Of a stretch of 64,000 nucleotides of DNA, positions 26,013 through 34,707 are shown in pieces. Numbering within the stretch: position 1 is the first letter of the stretch; every line of letters starts with the position of its first letter. The DNA is from Acidobacteriaceae bacterium (GTDB lineage: Bacteria > Acidobacteriota > Terriglobia > Terriglobales > Acidobacteriaceae), in NCBI GenBank assembly GCA_003134995.1, contig PLDC01000017.1, forward strand, positions 106,281 to 170,280, given 5' to 3'. Made by a program: the position numbers and the translations under genes. A model generated the notes under the pieces. It had not been told where the DNA came from. It worked only from the letters and a program-made list of their open reading frames with translations, and searched no databases.

Positions 26013-26127
26013 GTGCTTCTAGTATACCGAAATCGGAGGATCGACGGCGCGTCTGGACCCCACCACGGGTTATGAACTGACGTGCAACGCCTGCGCTCGC
26101 GTTAAACTGCTTCTAACACTCAACTCT

Positions 26128-26856
26128 ATGCGGGTACGCGTACTCTTCTTCGGGATGTTGAAAGACCTGGCGGGCAGGTCCAGCGACGTTGTCGAGTTGC
26201 CCGACAAGGCGGTGGTGCGCGATTTGCTGGATCATTATTCGACCGAGGTTCCGCGGATGAGAGAAGCGCTCGCGTCGATCGCTGTGGCGGTTAATCAAGA
26301 ATATGCTGGACCAGAACTTGTGCTGAAGGCTGACGACGAAGTCGGCATGCTGCCTCCGGTAAGTGGTGGGTCGGAGGGCGAGACGCCCTCCGGACAGCCG
26401 GCGGGACGCCGGCGCTACGCTTCGATTGTCCGCGAGATTATTGATACAGCAGGAGCGCTCGCGCGCATCAAGCATGGCGAAGATGGAGCCGCCGTGGTGT
26501 TCGAGGGAGTTGTGCGCAACCAGACGCGGGGACGCCGAACTCTCTATCTCGATTATGAAGCTTACGAAGAAATGGCGCTGGCTGAGATGGAGAAGTTGGC
26601 CGAGCAGGCGCTGAAACAATTCGCAGTACGCGACGTTGCGTTGGTGCACCGGCTGGGGCGGCTCGAGATCGGTGAGGCCAGCGTGTTGATCGTGGTGGCG
26701 TCGGCTCATCGCGCGGCCGCGTTCGACGCTTGCCGATGGCTGATCGATACGCTCAAGCGTACGGTTCCGATCTGGAAGAAAGAGTATTTCGAGGACGGAG
26801 CCGTGTGGGCGGACGGGGAAGCGTTTCCGGAAGATGTCCGTCGCGGAAATTCCTAG
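26128..26856 (+). CDS. MoaD-MoaE fusion: molybdopterin synthase both subunits
   Basis: Residues 1-81 are MoaD-like: 'MRVRVLFFGMLKDLAG' start, 'IAVAVNQEYA' and the sulfur-carrier end 'EVGMLPPVSGG'. Residues about 97-242 are MoaE-like: 'GAAVVFEGVVRNQTRG', 'EAYEEMALAEM', 'VALVHRLGRLEIGEASV', 'ASAHRAAAFDACRWLID' and the catalytic lysine region 'KRTVPIWKKEYFEDG'. Together they would form molybdopterin synthase, which adds sulfur to precursor Z (cPMP). The di-Gly that must be thiocarboxylated at a free C-terminus in MoaD is internal here, at G80-G81, joined by a 16-residue linker encoded by a repeat element (26373-26418). Cleavage or a changed mechanism would be needed. No ribosome binding site is obvious. 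Confidence 0.88.
   Translation: MRVRVLFFGMLKDLAGRSSDVVELPDKAVVRDLLDHYSTEVPRMREALASIAVAVNQEYAGPELVLKADDEVGMLPPVSGGSEGETPSGQPAGRRRYASIVREIIDTAGALARIKHGEDGAAVVFEGVVRNQTRGRRTLYLDYEAYEEMALAEMEKLAEQALKQFAVRDVALVHRLGRLEIGEASVLIVVASAHRAAAFDACRWLIDTLKRTVPIWKKEYFEDGAVWADGEAFPEDVRRGNS
26373..26418. repeat. Double-hairpin REP-like element, copy 1 (inside MoaD-MoaE gene)
   Basis: Two hairpins in series: GAGGGCG-AGA-CGCCCTC and GCCGGCG-GGA-CGCCGGC, followed by GCTAC. The same unit is at 46199-46243 and its second half at 48451-48472. Here it is translated in frame as the interdomain linker. Confidence 0.85.
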
Positions 26857-27018
26857 GCTGAGGCAGCCCCGGACAGGGGGGTGCATCTAAGTGAGCGGTT
26901 GAGGATGGCAGAACGCGCCTCGCTGCGCTCGCTGGACCGTTCGGCTTTGCTCAGGGCAAGCTTGCGAGGCGGGCGTTCCCACACAATCACCAAGAGTCCC
27001 ACGTATACTTTTTACTGA

Positions 27019-27957
27019 ATGAGAAAATTCTTAACCGCGACTCTGCTGCTGCTGGCCTGCGCCGCCTACGAGCAGCAGATTCCCGCGCAGAAGCAAACTC
27101 CATCTCAGCCGGAGACCACGCTCAAGGTCGACGTCAAGCTGGTAAATGTCTACGTGACTGTGACCGACGATCACGGGGCTCCCGTGGGCGGGCTCAAGAA
27201 AGAAAATTTTGTGGTGCAGGAGGATGGGCGGGAGCAGAAGATTTCGGTGTTCGATAAAGAATCGGCGGTCCCGCTTTCGATTGCGCTGGCGATTGACACA
27301 AGTTTGAGCACGCGTCACGACTTGCCGCTCGAGCAGGCTTCAGCGAAGCGGTTTGCGCGGGCGATTCTGCGGCCTGTGGATGCTTTGTCGGTGTATGGCT
27401 TCAGTGAGACCGTGGCGCAGGCCACCGGCTACACTGCCGAACTGAAACGCATCGACGAGGGCATCGACCACATCCGCCTAGGCGCGGCCACGGCGCTGTT
27501 CGACGCCGTGTATGTGACCTCGCGCTCACTCGACAAGCGTCAGGGACGGAAAGTCATTGTCCTGATCACTGACGGAGGAGACACGATTAGCCGGGTCGAC
27601 TACAAAGAGGCAGTGCGCGCGGCCGAGGAAGCCGAAGCCATCGTCTACAGCATTATCGTGGTGCCGATCGAGAGCAGCGCGGGGCGCGAGACTGGCGGCG
27701 AGCATGCGCTGATCCAGATCTCCGAAGATACGGGAGGGAAGTACTACTACGCGACTTCGACGTCGCAGCTCGATGACGCCTTTCGGAAGATCAGCGACGA
27801 ACTGAGGACGCAGTACTTGCTGGCTTACTATCCGTCGCAGCGCGTCTCGAACTCACAGTTTCGCCGCATCCAGGTAGCGATTACAGGGCCGGCCGAGGGC
27901 GCTGCTTATCATGTGCGAAATCGAGCCGGCTATTACACTACTAAGTCAGACTTTTGA
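27019..27957 (+). CDS. Secreted VWFA-related domain protein
   Basis: The 312-residue protein has a signal peptide (MRKFLTATLLLLACAAYEQQ) and an N-terminal beta region 'KLVNVYVTVTDDHGAPVGGL' typical of the acidobacterial VWFA-related family. The von Willebrand A domain at about 85-275 contains the MIDAS start 'AIDTSLSTRHD' (DxSxS), the Thr in 'GAATALFDAV' and Asp in 'VLITDGGDT'. Members are abundant in Acidobacteriota; they are thought to bind protein ligands at the envelope, but no function is proven. The gene is monocistronic, and the spacer to the receptor at 28229 is 271 bp. Confidence 0.88.
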   Translation: MRKFLTATLLLLACAAYEQQIPAQKQTPSQPETTLKVDVKLVNVYVTVTDDHGAPVGGLKKENFVVQEDGREQKISVFDKESAVPLSIALAIDTSLSTRHDLPLEQASAKRFARAILRPVDALSVYGFSETVAQATGYTAELKRIDEGIDHIRLGAATALFDAVYVTSRSLDKRQGRKVIVLITDGGDTISRVDYKEAVRAAEEAEAIVYSIIVVPIESSAGRETGGEHALIQISEDTGGKYYYATSTSQLDDAFRKISDELRTQYLLAYYPSQRVSNSQFRRIQVAITGPAEGAAYHVRNRAGYYTTKSDF

Positions 27958-28228
27958 GCAGCAGAGAGCGTGGTCAGTGATCTGTGGTCAGCAAAGCCGC
28001 GGCTTGATTGACAAGGATGGTGGATGGTTTGGTATTGTTCGGACTTGCTTCTACATGGCTGAGGATTGATTTTCCATCCTATAAGATCAACTTGGGTTCG
28101 CGGGTTTGCTTTTGACGAGGGCGCTCGCGGCAAGTTGAGATGCGCGTGCTTGTCCCATCGAACGGCGATTGCCGATCCAGTCTGTTGTTGCTTTCTTGTT
28201 CTTGAAACGGAACTGAAAAAGAGGGTCA

Positions 28229-31200
28229 GTGAATAGTGTGAATGGAAGGTTTGCCCGGTTGAACTGTCATTTCTCTCGGCACTTCGCCGTGCGTGTGGCA
28301 GTGTTCGCGGTAGTTGCCCTGGCGGTTTCGCCGTCGCTCATCGCTCAAACAATTGGAACGGGAAACATCGTGGGCTTTGTCGCCGATCCGCAACAGAAGC
28401 CGCTCGCCGGCGCGAAGGTCGAGATCACGGACAAGGCCACGGCTGGCGTCATCCATGGCACCACTTCTTCGGCCGGATTGTATTCCTCGGGACCGATTCA
28501 GCCGGGAGACTATGCGGTACGCATCGAGGTCAAGGGCTTCAACATCGCGCACTTGTCCCTGGCGGTTCATGTAGGGAATACGACTCGCGCGGACGTAACC
28601 ATGCAAGTTGGGACGGAGAAGCCGCGTCCTCAGACTGTAGGCGGCACGGCCGTTAATATCGAACAGGCCGGCGTGCAAAGCGTGGTCGATGGAGGGACAG
28701 TTGAGCATTTGCCGATTAGCGGACGAAATCCTCTCGATCTGGCGCAGCTTGAACCTGGAGTGCAGTTGCAGGACGGCGGCGTTCTCGGTGCGAGCAAGGA
28801 TGGGGTCTCTTCGGTTTCAGTGCTGAGCCGATTCGGGCGCGGCGTGAGAACTGAAGTAGACGGAGTCGACGTCACTGACGAGACCACTGGAGCCTCCACG
28901 CAAAACATTTCGCCGAGCGCGATCCAGGAATTTCAGCTTCCGGAATCTTTGCTCGATCTTTCTGCCGGATCTGCCGCTTCGACGGTGAACATTATTACGC
29001 GGTCTGGGAGCGATCAGATTCACGGAGCAGTATTTGGTGTGTACCGCGGCGATCAGGGCGCGGCGCCGCTGCCCGCTTCGTCGGCAGGTTCTGACTCTTC
29101 TTTTCAGCGGGAACAATTTGGGGCGAATGCGGGCGGTGCGATCATCAAGGACAAAGTGTTTTTGTTCGCCGACGCCGAGCGCACTCAGCAGAATCTGACC
29201 TCGATTGAGCCCTTTAGTTTTCCGTTCAACACACTGAATACTGTTCTCTCGCAGCCCTACCGTGAGTTCGACACCGACGAACGCGTCGACTGGAATATGC
29301 GCGGGAGCACGCGCGCGTTCTATCGCTTCAATTATTTTCAGGACAGCGATCTGCGGCCCGATGGATCGGCGACTTCCGCACAGCAACTTCGCAACACGAA
29401 CAACACCGCGACGAATACTCTGGGCGTTGATTTCAACACTGGCGCGTACGCGCACAGCCTTCGGTTTGAATATCTCAAGCTGCGCAATAGCATATCGGAT
29501 GCGACGAGCGGACTGAACGCGGCCGACAATCCAATTCCGGGCCTAGGCATTAATATCGGCGCGCCCACAGCTGGAAATTGCGTTCTCAGCGGCGCAAGCA
29601 GTTATTGCGGAGGCCCGAGTTGGCTCGCGCCACAAAAGACAGATCAATCGGACAAACTCGCGCGATATGACGGCAGCAGAATACTGGGCGAGCACCTCTT
29701 CCGCTATGGAATTGCTTTCAATCGCATCGAAGCCGCGCGCCTGGCGGACTACTCCGCGTTCCCGCAGGCGGGAACGACTTCGCTGGTGGGGTCGAATTCT
29801 GCCGATCCAACTTCGTACCCAGCGAATTTTGTAACTCTGGGAAATGGAATTGGATTCTCCACGACGAAATCTGCATTCGGATTTCCCGGTGGAGGACTCA
29901 CGCCGGATAACCGGATTGAGTTGTACGTCGGAGATCGATGGAACTACAGTCCGAGATTAACGTTGACCTATGGCGTGCATTACGTCCACGACACCGGCCG
30001 AACAGACAGCAATCTGGGATCGTTGCCGGATTTGAATCAATGGCTACCTGGATTGGGAGCTGCGGTCCGCAATCCGAACCTGAACTTCGCACCGCAATTC
30101 GGATTTGCGTGGGATGCGGGAGGCAATGGCAAGACTGTAATCCGCGGCGGAGCGGGATTGTTCTACGAGAGCACGATTTGGAACAGCACATTATTGGATA
30201 ATCCCGCGCGGCTCGCGAAGGGAATGTTCGCCGATGCTCCGCAGGTTTGTTCCGCGGGATTAGCTGTTCCATTTGCATGGCCAACGAGCCTGCTCGGAAC
30301 AACATTTCCGGATGGTTCGGCTACGGTTGTGACTACACCAACTGGTTTGCAGGCGCTGCCTACCTTCTGCGGAGAGACCATCTCGACCGCAGCTCCCGCG
30401 ATTCTGGCATTGAACGGAGCTTACCAGGCTGCGGCCGCTTCAGTCGGCGGCAATCAGCCGAACGGCGCTTTCGTTGGCACTGCGCTGACCGCCCTGAACC
30501 CCAATGCTGATCTGTTCTATCCGAACTATCGAACGCCGCGTTCTTATCAGATGAACATTGGCATTCAGAAAGAGATTCGTCCGGGAACTGTGATTAGTGC
30601 GGATTACGTTCGCAACGTCGGGGAACATTATCTGATCGGGCAAGACGTGAACCACAGCGGAGCGGCGCGCAGCTTCAATCAAGCGAATGCCGTTGCCGCG
30701 CGCGATACAGCGCAAACGGCCGCTGGTTGCCCAACCGGATTTGGGCAGGCTTCATGCATGATTTCCGTGTTGGGCCAAGCGGGCGCGCAAGCAGCTTACT
30801 CGACTGCTGGACTCGATTCGAACCTGCAAGTTACGGGCGGAGGACCTTGCACTTACTGTGCGTTTCCGGGGACCAATCCGATCACTGGCAACACTGGAGC
30901 TGTTGGCGGAGTTGATGTTCAGTTTCCTGATGGGCGGTCGCTTTATACCGGTGTGCAGGCGAAGGTGGTTACGCGCGTTGAGCATCCGTTTCGCTTTGTG
31001 AAGACTTTGAACCTGCAGGCTTCTTACGCGCTCTCGCGGTTTACCAGCCAGTCGCAGGACGAGGACTCTACCAACCTTGCGATTGATAATGACGACCCGA
31101 CGCGATTCACGGGAGCTGATGCGCTGTCGCGAAAACATCAGATCTCGTTTGGTGCAACGCTCGACTTGCCGTTCTTTACGAAGCTAAGCATGGTCGGACA

Positions 31201-31876
31201 TTTTTTAAGTCCGCTTCCGCAAAGCTTGTTGCTGCCGGAACTGACACATGGAGGCGAAATTTTTGCTTCAGACTGGCTCGGCACTGGGTTGGGCGCGAGC
31301 GGCGCTCCTGAGCCTCTGCCCGCAACACAGATTGGCGAGTTCTCGCACGGCATCAACATCAACAATATGCAAGCCGTGTTGAACAGTTACAACCACGTGT
31401 ATGCGAATAACCTCACGCCTGCCGGCGCTTGCCTGGTCGCGGACGATGTGCCTGCGGGCGACCACTTCACTTGCCCAGGGCTGATTTCGGGGCCGCTGGT
31501 TATGACTCCCAGCGACATGGTCGCTCTGGGATGGGTGATGCCCACTGTTGGTTCGGTTGCTCCTTATGCCGTCGGAATCCCGTGGTTGAAGTCGATGGAC
31601 GTTCGGGCGTCGTGGCCGCTTAAGGTTCGAGAGCGCTTTACCGTCGAGCCGAGCGTTAGCGTTTTCAATGTCTTCAACCTGGTCAATTCATTCTTGCCGG
31701 GCAATTTGCCGAACGCCTCCCTGGTGTCGTCGCCGAACGGCGTGCTGGCTCCGAATGTGTTGGGCGGAGTGAATTCGATTTCGAGCTTTAATCCATTTCG
31801 AGCTGGTCTTGGGTCGGGAACTTTTGCTATGGGCGCTCCACGCGCGTTTGAGTTTGGAGTGCGGGTCAGCTTCTAG
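28229..31876 (+). CDS. Oar-like TonB-dependent outer-membrane receptor
   Basis: The 1215-residue protein starts at a GTG (28229); a second GTG at 28238 is possible. A long signal peptide ends near SLIAQ. A carboxypeptidase-regulatory-like domain spans about 45-130 ('GNIVGFVADPQQKPLAGAKV'). The plug at about 150-265 holds 'LPISGRNPLDLAQLEPGVQ' and 'RTEVDGVDVTDETTG'. The barrel carries 'SAASTVNIITRSGSDQIHG' and ends 'FEFGVRVSF'. This is the size and order of Oar proteins of Acidobacteriota and myxobacteria, which move large or proteinaceous substrates or help secretion. The substrate is unknown. Confidence 0.92.
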   Translation: MNSVNGRFARLNCHFSRHFAVRVAVFAVVALAVSPSLIAQTIGTGNIVGFVADPQQKPLAGAKVEITDKATAGVIHGTTSSAGLYSSGPIQPGDYAVRIEVKGFNIAHLSLAVHVGNTTRADVTMQVGTEKPRPQTVGGTAVNIEQAGVQSVVDGGTVEHLPISGRNPLDLAQLEPGVQLQDGGVLGASKDGVSSVSVLSRFGRGVRTEVDGVDVTDETTGASTQNISPSAIQEFQLPESLLDLSAGSAASTVNIITRSGSDQIHGAVFGVYRGDQGAAPLPASSAGSDSSFQREQFGANAGGAIIKDKVFLFADAERTQQNLTSIEPFSFPFNTLNTVLSQPYREFDTDERVDWNMRGSTRAFYRFNYFQDSDLRPDGSATSAQQLRNTNNTATNTLGVDFNTGAYAHSLRFEYLKLRNSISDATSGLNAADNPIPGLGINIGAPTAGNCVLSGASSYCGGPSWLAPQKTDQSDKLARYDGSRILGEHLFRYGIAFNRIEAARLADYSAFPQAGTTSLVGSNSADPTSYPANFVTLGNGIGFSTTKSAFGFPGGGLTPDNRIELYVGDRWNYSPRLTLTYGVHYVHDTGRTDSNLGSLPDLNQWLPGLGAAVRNPNLNFAPQFGFAWDAGGNGKTVIRGGAGLFYESTIWNSTLLDNPARLAKGMFADAPQVCSAGLAVPFAWPTSLLGTTFPDGSATVVTTPTGLQALPTFCGETISTAAPAILALNGAYQAAAASVGGNQPNGAFVGTALTALNPNADLFYPNYRTPRSYQMNIGIQKEIRPGTVISADYVRNVGEHYLIGQDVNHSGAARSFNQANAVAARDTAQTAAGCPTGFGQASCMISVLGQAGAQAAYSTAGLDSNLQVTGGGPCTYCAFPGTNPITGNTGAVGGVDVQFPDGRSLYTGVQAKVVTRVEHPFRFVKTLNLQASYALSRFTSQSQDEDSTNLAIDNDDPTRFTGADALSRKHQISFGATLDLPFFTKLSMVGHFLSPLPQSLLLPELTHGGEIFASDWLGTGLGASGAPEPLPATQIGEFSHGININNMQAVLNSYNHVYANNLTPAGACLVADDVPAGDHFTCPGLISGPLVMTPSDMVALGWVMPTVGSVAPYAVGIPWLKSMDVRASWPLKVRERFTVEPSVSVFNVFNLVNSFLPGNLPNASLVSSPNGVLAPNVLGGVNSISSFNPFRAGLGSGTFAMGAPRAFEFGVRVSF

Positions 31877-32296
31877 GTAGTTGCGAAAAATATTTTCAAC
31901 AGACTGTCGCCTCCTGTCGGGGATGCTCCCGGTCTGTACCTTACCCTACCCCCCTCCCCACCCCCCTCGATATGTGGAATCATCGAGTTGGACATGTTTT
32001 GGCCCGCAAAATCTAGGGCCTACAGGACTTAGGCACTAAAATCTAGACAGCAAAGGACTTAATGGCTGGACTGCTGGGCATTTTCCTGCTATCACTGCCT
32101 CAAACATAATTGCACCAATTCAAAGTGCGGCGCAAGGTCAGATGTCACAATGGGGCTGTGGAAAACTTTTTGGCCCGGGTTCTGTGCCGCAGAACCGGAG
32201 CAATCTGAGCGGTCAACGCGTGCTATCTCCTGATTACGTCGGTCACGAGTCCGCACAGTCGGGAACAACTACACTCACTGCGGGGTCTTTGTCTTC
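31877..32296. other. Intergenic region with short direct repeat
   Basis: This 420-bp spacer contains a C-rich stretch near 31945-31965 and an imperfect direct repeat at about 32007-32062: two AAAATCTAG blocks, each followed by GGACTTA. I see no gene with a ribosome binding site; a frame from 32142 to 32603 is out of phase with the more convincing gene at 32297. Confidence 0.5.
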
Positions 32297-32992
32297 ATGG
32301 CGTTCCGCAAATCGTTCCCTGCGGCTGCGTGGTTGGGGCGCATGGCTTCGCGTCCAACCCGTCGCGTTTGTGCTTGTGTTTTTGTCCTCGCCTTCATTTG
32401 GGCCGCCGTTACATTCGTGCATCTCAGACGCTCTAAAGCTCAAGCCCAAAAACTTATACAGGCTCTCGAATCGTTGGATGTGGGGGGCAGTAGCAATGCT
32501 GACGTTCAACGAATCTCGAAGGAGTTTAGTCAGTACGAAGTGGCCAGCGAAGACCGGTACGGGGTTCATGAAGTTAACTTTGAAATCGCAGAAACCTCGG
32601 TAGTCAGACATGTGGTTCACTCTGGGGCGATATTGCACGCAGGAATCGGCACTCAGGACGGCAAGGTGGTTGCTGTTGGTGTCATGTTCGAGCGTCAGGT
32701 CTCGGGTGGCAAATTGGCTGCAATTATTTCAGAGGCCCGCGAACAATCGGGAGCCTGCCAGAATCCCTACTGCGTCGGCAATCCGATTGGGAAGCGATTC
32801 GTTTTCAGCAGACTCGACATGCGCGCGACACCGGAGCAGAAAAGACGCGCCTTTGATCTGAACCTTAACTGGCTGATTCGGTTCAATGGCGAAGCCGGAA
32901 TCTGCGACTTGTCTCCACCTGCTTGGGAGGAATGGAAGCTTCAGCACCCTGGCGATATTCCGCTCCTCCGGTCCACGTACCAATGTCCCTGA
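32297..32992 (+). CDS. Membrane-anchored protein of unknown function
   Basis: Encodes 231 residues. A basic N-terminus (MASRPTRRVCACV) leads into one membrane helix at about 24-43 ('VCACVFVLAFIWAAVTFV'), then a soluble domain with a heptad-like start ('AQAQKLIQALESLDV'). Cysteines occur as a set of four or five in the C-terminal half ('SGACQNPYCVGN', 'GICDLSP', 'TYQCP'), which suggests disulfides outside the cytoplasm. No family is recognised. There is no clear ribosome binding site, and the ATG at 32297 is the longest reasonable start. Confidence 0.6.
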   Translation: MAFRKSFPAAAWLGRMASRPTRRVCACVFVLAFIWAAVTFVHLRRSKAQAQKLIQALESLDVGGSSNADVQRISKEFSQYEVASEDRYGVHEVNFEIAETSVVRHVVHSGAILHAGIGTQDGKVVAVGVMFERQVSGGKLAAIISEAREQSGACQNPYCVGNPIGKRFVFSRLDMRATPEQKRRAFDLNLNWLIRFNGEAGICDLSPPAWEEWKLQHPGDIPLLRSTYQCP

Positions 32993-33202
32993 GGTGATTG
33001 GGCTGACATAATATCGCCTTATCGTTCATTGCATCAGTGAACGAAGTCGCCTGTTAACGGAAGTTACTCGCCCTGCGCCGCCTGGCCAGTGCAGAATTCT
33101 GCACATTGTCGAGGCTCTGTGAATGGGGTACACTTCCCGCTGCACGCGCCTCGCAACACAGCGGCTCACCCCCAGAGCCGTGGAACGCCAAAGGAAATTG
33201 TC

Positions 33203-34561
33203 ATGCGACTTTCCCGATTTATCGCGGTGGCGGCATTCGCTTCGATGGCCCTGCTCCTTGTTCTAGCGCGCACAAGCCCTGCGCAAACGGTCAGGGAAGT
33301 TCACACTTTCACGGGGACAAGTTCGTCCACGATCCCGGCGAGCGTCACGATTGTGCAGGGGCGAGATGGGGCTGTCGGGCAGCAAGAAAAAGTTCTACAT
33401 AGCTTCAACAATAACGGCAAAGACGGCTCAGACCCGTCCTGCAACCTAGTCTTCGATAAGTCCGGCAATCTGTATGGCACCACAGAGTCTGGCGGTGTCT
33501 ACAATTCCGGAACGGTTTTCGAATTAACGCCGAGGGCCGGCGGAGCCTGGACCCTGAGCATACTGCATAACTTCAATCCAAGCGGAAAGGACGGGGTCAA
33601 CCCACGTGGGGGGTTGGTGTTCGATTCGTCAGGGAATCTGTACGGTACGACGTACACTGGCGGAGGGCCGAACGGCGGTGGAACAGTTTTCGAATTAGTC
33701 CCTCAGGCTGGCGGAGGCTGGAGCGAGCGGATTCTGCACAGCTTCGGAAATAACAGTAAAGATGGAAAATGGCCGCTCGGCCCTTTAATCCTCGATGCGT
33801 CGGGCAACTTGTTTGGCACGACGATCGATGGTGGCGACAACGGCTGTAGCTATGGCTGCGGAATTGTATTCGAGTTAGTGCCCCAGACGGGCGGAGCTTG
33901 GGCGGAGAAAATTCCGTACTCCTTCAGTAATGGCCTGAGTGGATATTACCCTGGGGCCACCCTCATCTTCGACAGCGCGGGAAACCTATATGGCGTGACC
34001 AACAACGGCGGTAGCTCCAACAATTGTGCGGGCGGGTGCGGGACGGTATTTGAGCTGAAGCCAAGTGTAGGGGCGTGGACGGAAGCGGTGCTGTACAACT
34101 TTACCGGCAATAATTTGGACGGCCAATATCCGTTAGGTGGTGTGCTCTTGGCTGCTTCCGGCAATTTGTACGGCACGACGTACCGGGGCGGAACTTATAA
34201 CGGTGGGACAGTATTCGAGTTAGCGTCCTCCGGTGGGGGCTGGGTAGAGACTGTCCTCCACAGTTTCGGTGCTGCTGGCGATGTCGCCAATCCGTTTTAC
34301 GGCACTCCGGTGTTTGACGCGAGCGGAAATCTTTACGGCACGGCTGCCAATTACGGTGCAGGCGGCTTGGGGGCGGCGTTTAAGTTGACGCCTGCCCAGG
34401 ACGGGACGTGGACGGAGTCGCTGCCGGTTAGCTTCGATGGAACTGACGGATGGGCGCCTCTGTCGGGATTAATCTTTGACGCACGTGGGAATCTCTACGG
34501 GACCACAAGCGAAGGCGGAGCCAACACCTATTACGGTACGGTGTTCGAGATAGTGCAGTGA
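33203..34561 (+). CDS. Secreted NLYGTT-repeat protein
   Basis: Encodes 452 residues from the ATG at 33203, which has AAAGGAAATTGTC upstream; the frame opens earlier at 33089. A signal peptide ends near TSPAQ. The mature protein consists of about eight repeats of roughly 45 residues with the phrase 'DxSGNLYGTTxxGG...GTVFEL', a beta-propeller-like repeat abundant in secreted acidobacterial proteins. It ends right after the last repeat (VFEIVQ), whereas the next gene carries an extra IPT/TIG domain. A remnant of such a domain follows out of frame at 34561-34656, so this gene may have lost its C-terminus. Confidence 0.82.
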   Translation: MRLSRFIAVAAFASMALLLVLARTSPAQTVREVHTFTGTSSSTIPASVTIVQGRDGAVGQQEKVLHSFNNNGKDGSDPSCNLVFDKSGNLYGTTESGGVYNSGTVFELTPRAGGAWTLSILHNFNPSGKDGVNPRGGLVFDSSGNLYGTTYTGGGPNGGGTVFELVPQAGGGWSERILHSFGNNSKDGKWPLGPLILDASGNLFGTTIDGGDNGCSYGCGIVFELVPQTGGAWAEKIPYSFSNGLSGYYPGATLIFDSAGNLYGVTNNGGSSNNCAGGCGTVFELKPSVGAWTEAVLYNFTGNNLDGQYPLGGVLLAASGNLYGTTYRGGTYNGGTVFELASSGGGWVETVLHSFGAAGDVANPFYGTPVFDASGNLYGTAANYGAGGLGAAFKLTPAQDGTWTESLPVSFDGTDGWAPLSGLIFDARGNLYGTTSEGGANTYYGTVFEIVQ

Positions 34562-34656
34562 AGCTGTTCGCTGCACCCGCGACCACAGGCCCGGTGGTGG
34601 TCACGACTCCTGGCGGCGCGCTTACCAGCAACGTGAGTTTCAGAGTTAGTAACTGA
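34561..34656 (+). pseudogene. Remnant of IPT/TIG-domain 3' end
   Basis: Read in the frame starting at 34561, this stretch encodes 'PVVVTTPGGALTSNVSF' and a stop, almost identical to the end of the protein at 34708-36099. It overlaps the stop of the preceding NLYGTT gene by one base and lies in a different frame, so it is not translated as part of that gene. It looks like the scar of a deletion or frameshift in a longer ancestor. Confidence 0.75.
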
Positions 34657-34707
34657 GTATGTTGTAAGGGGATTCAGAGCGGCGCCGACGGCGGAGCGGA
34701 GAGATTA

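Noticed and set aside
32142..32603. Open frame overlapping the membrane-anchored protein gene
   Set aside because: No export signal or ribosome binding site; the +1-shifted frame at 32297 has a membrane helix and a coherent Cys pattern.
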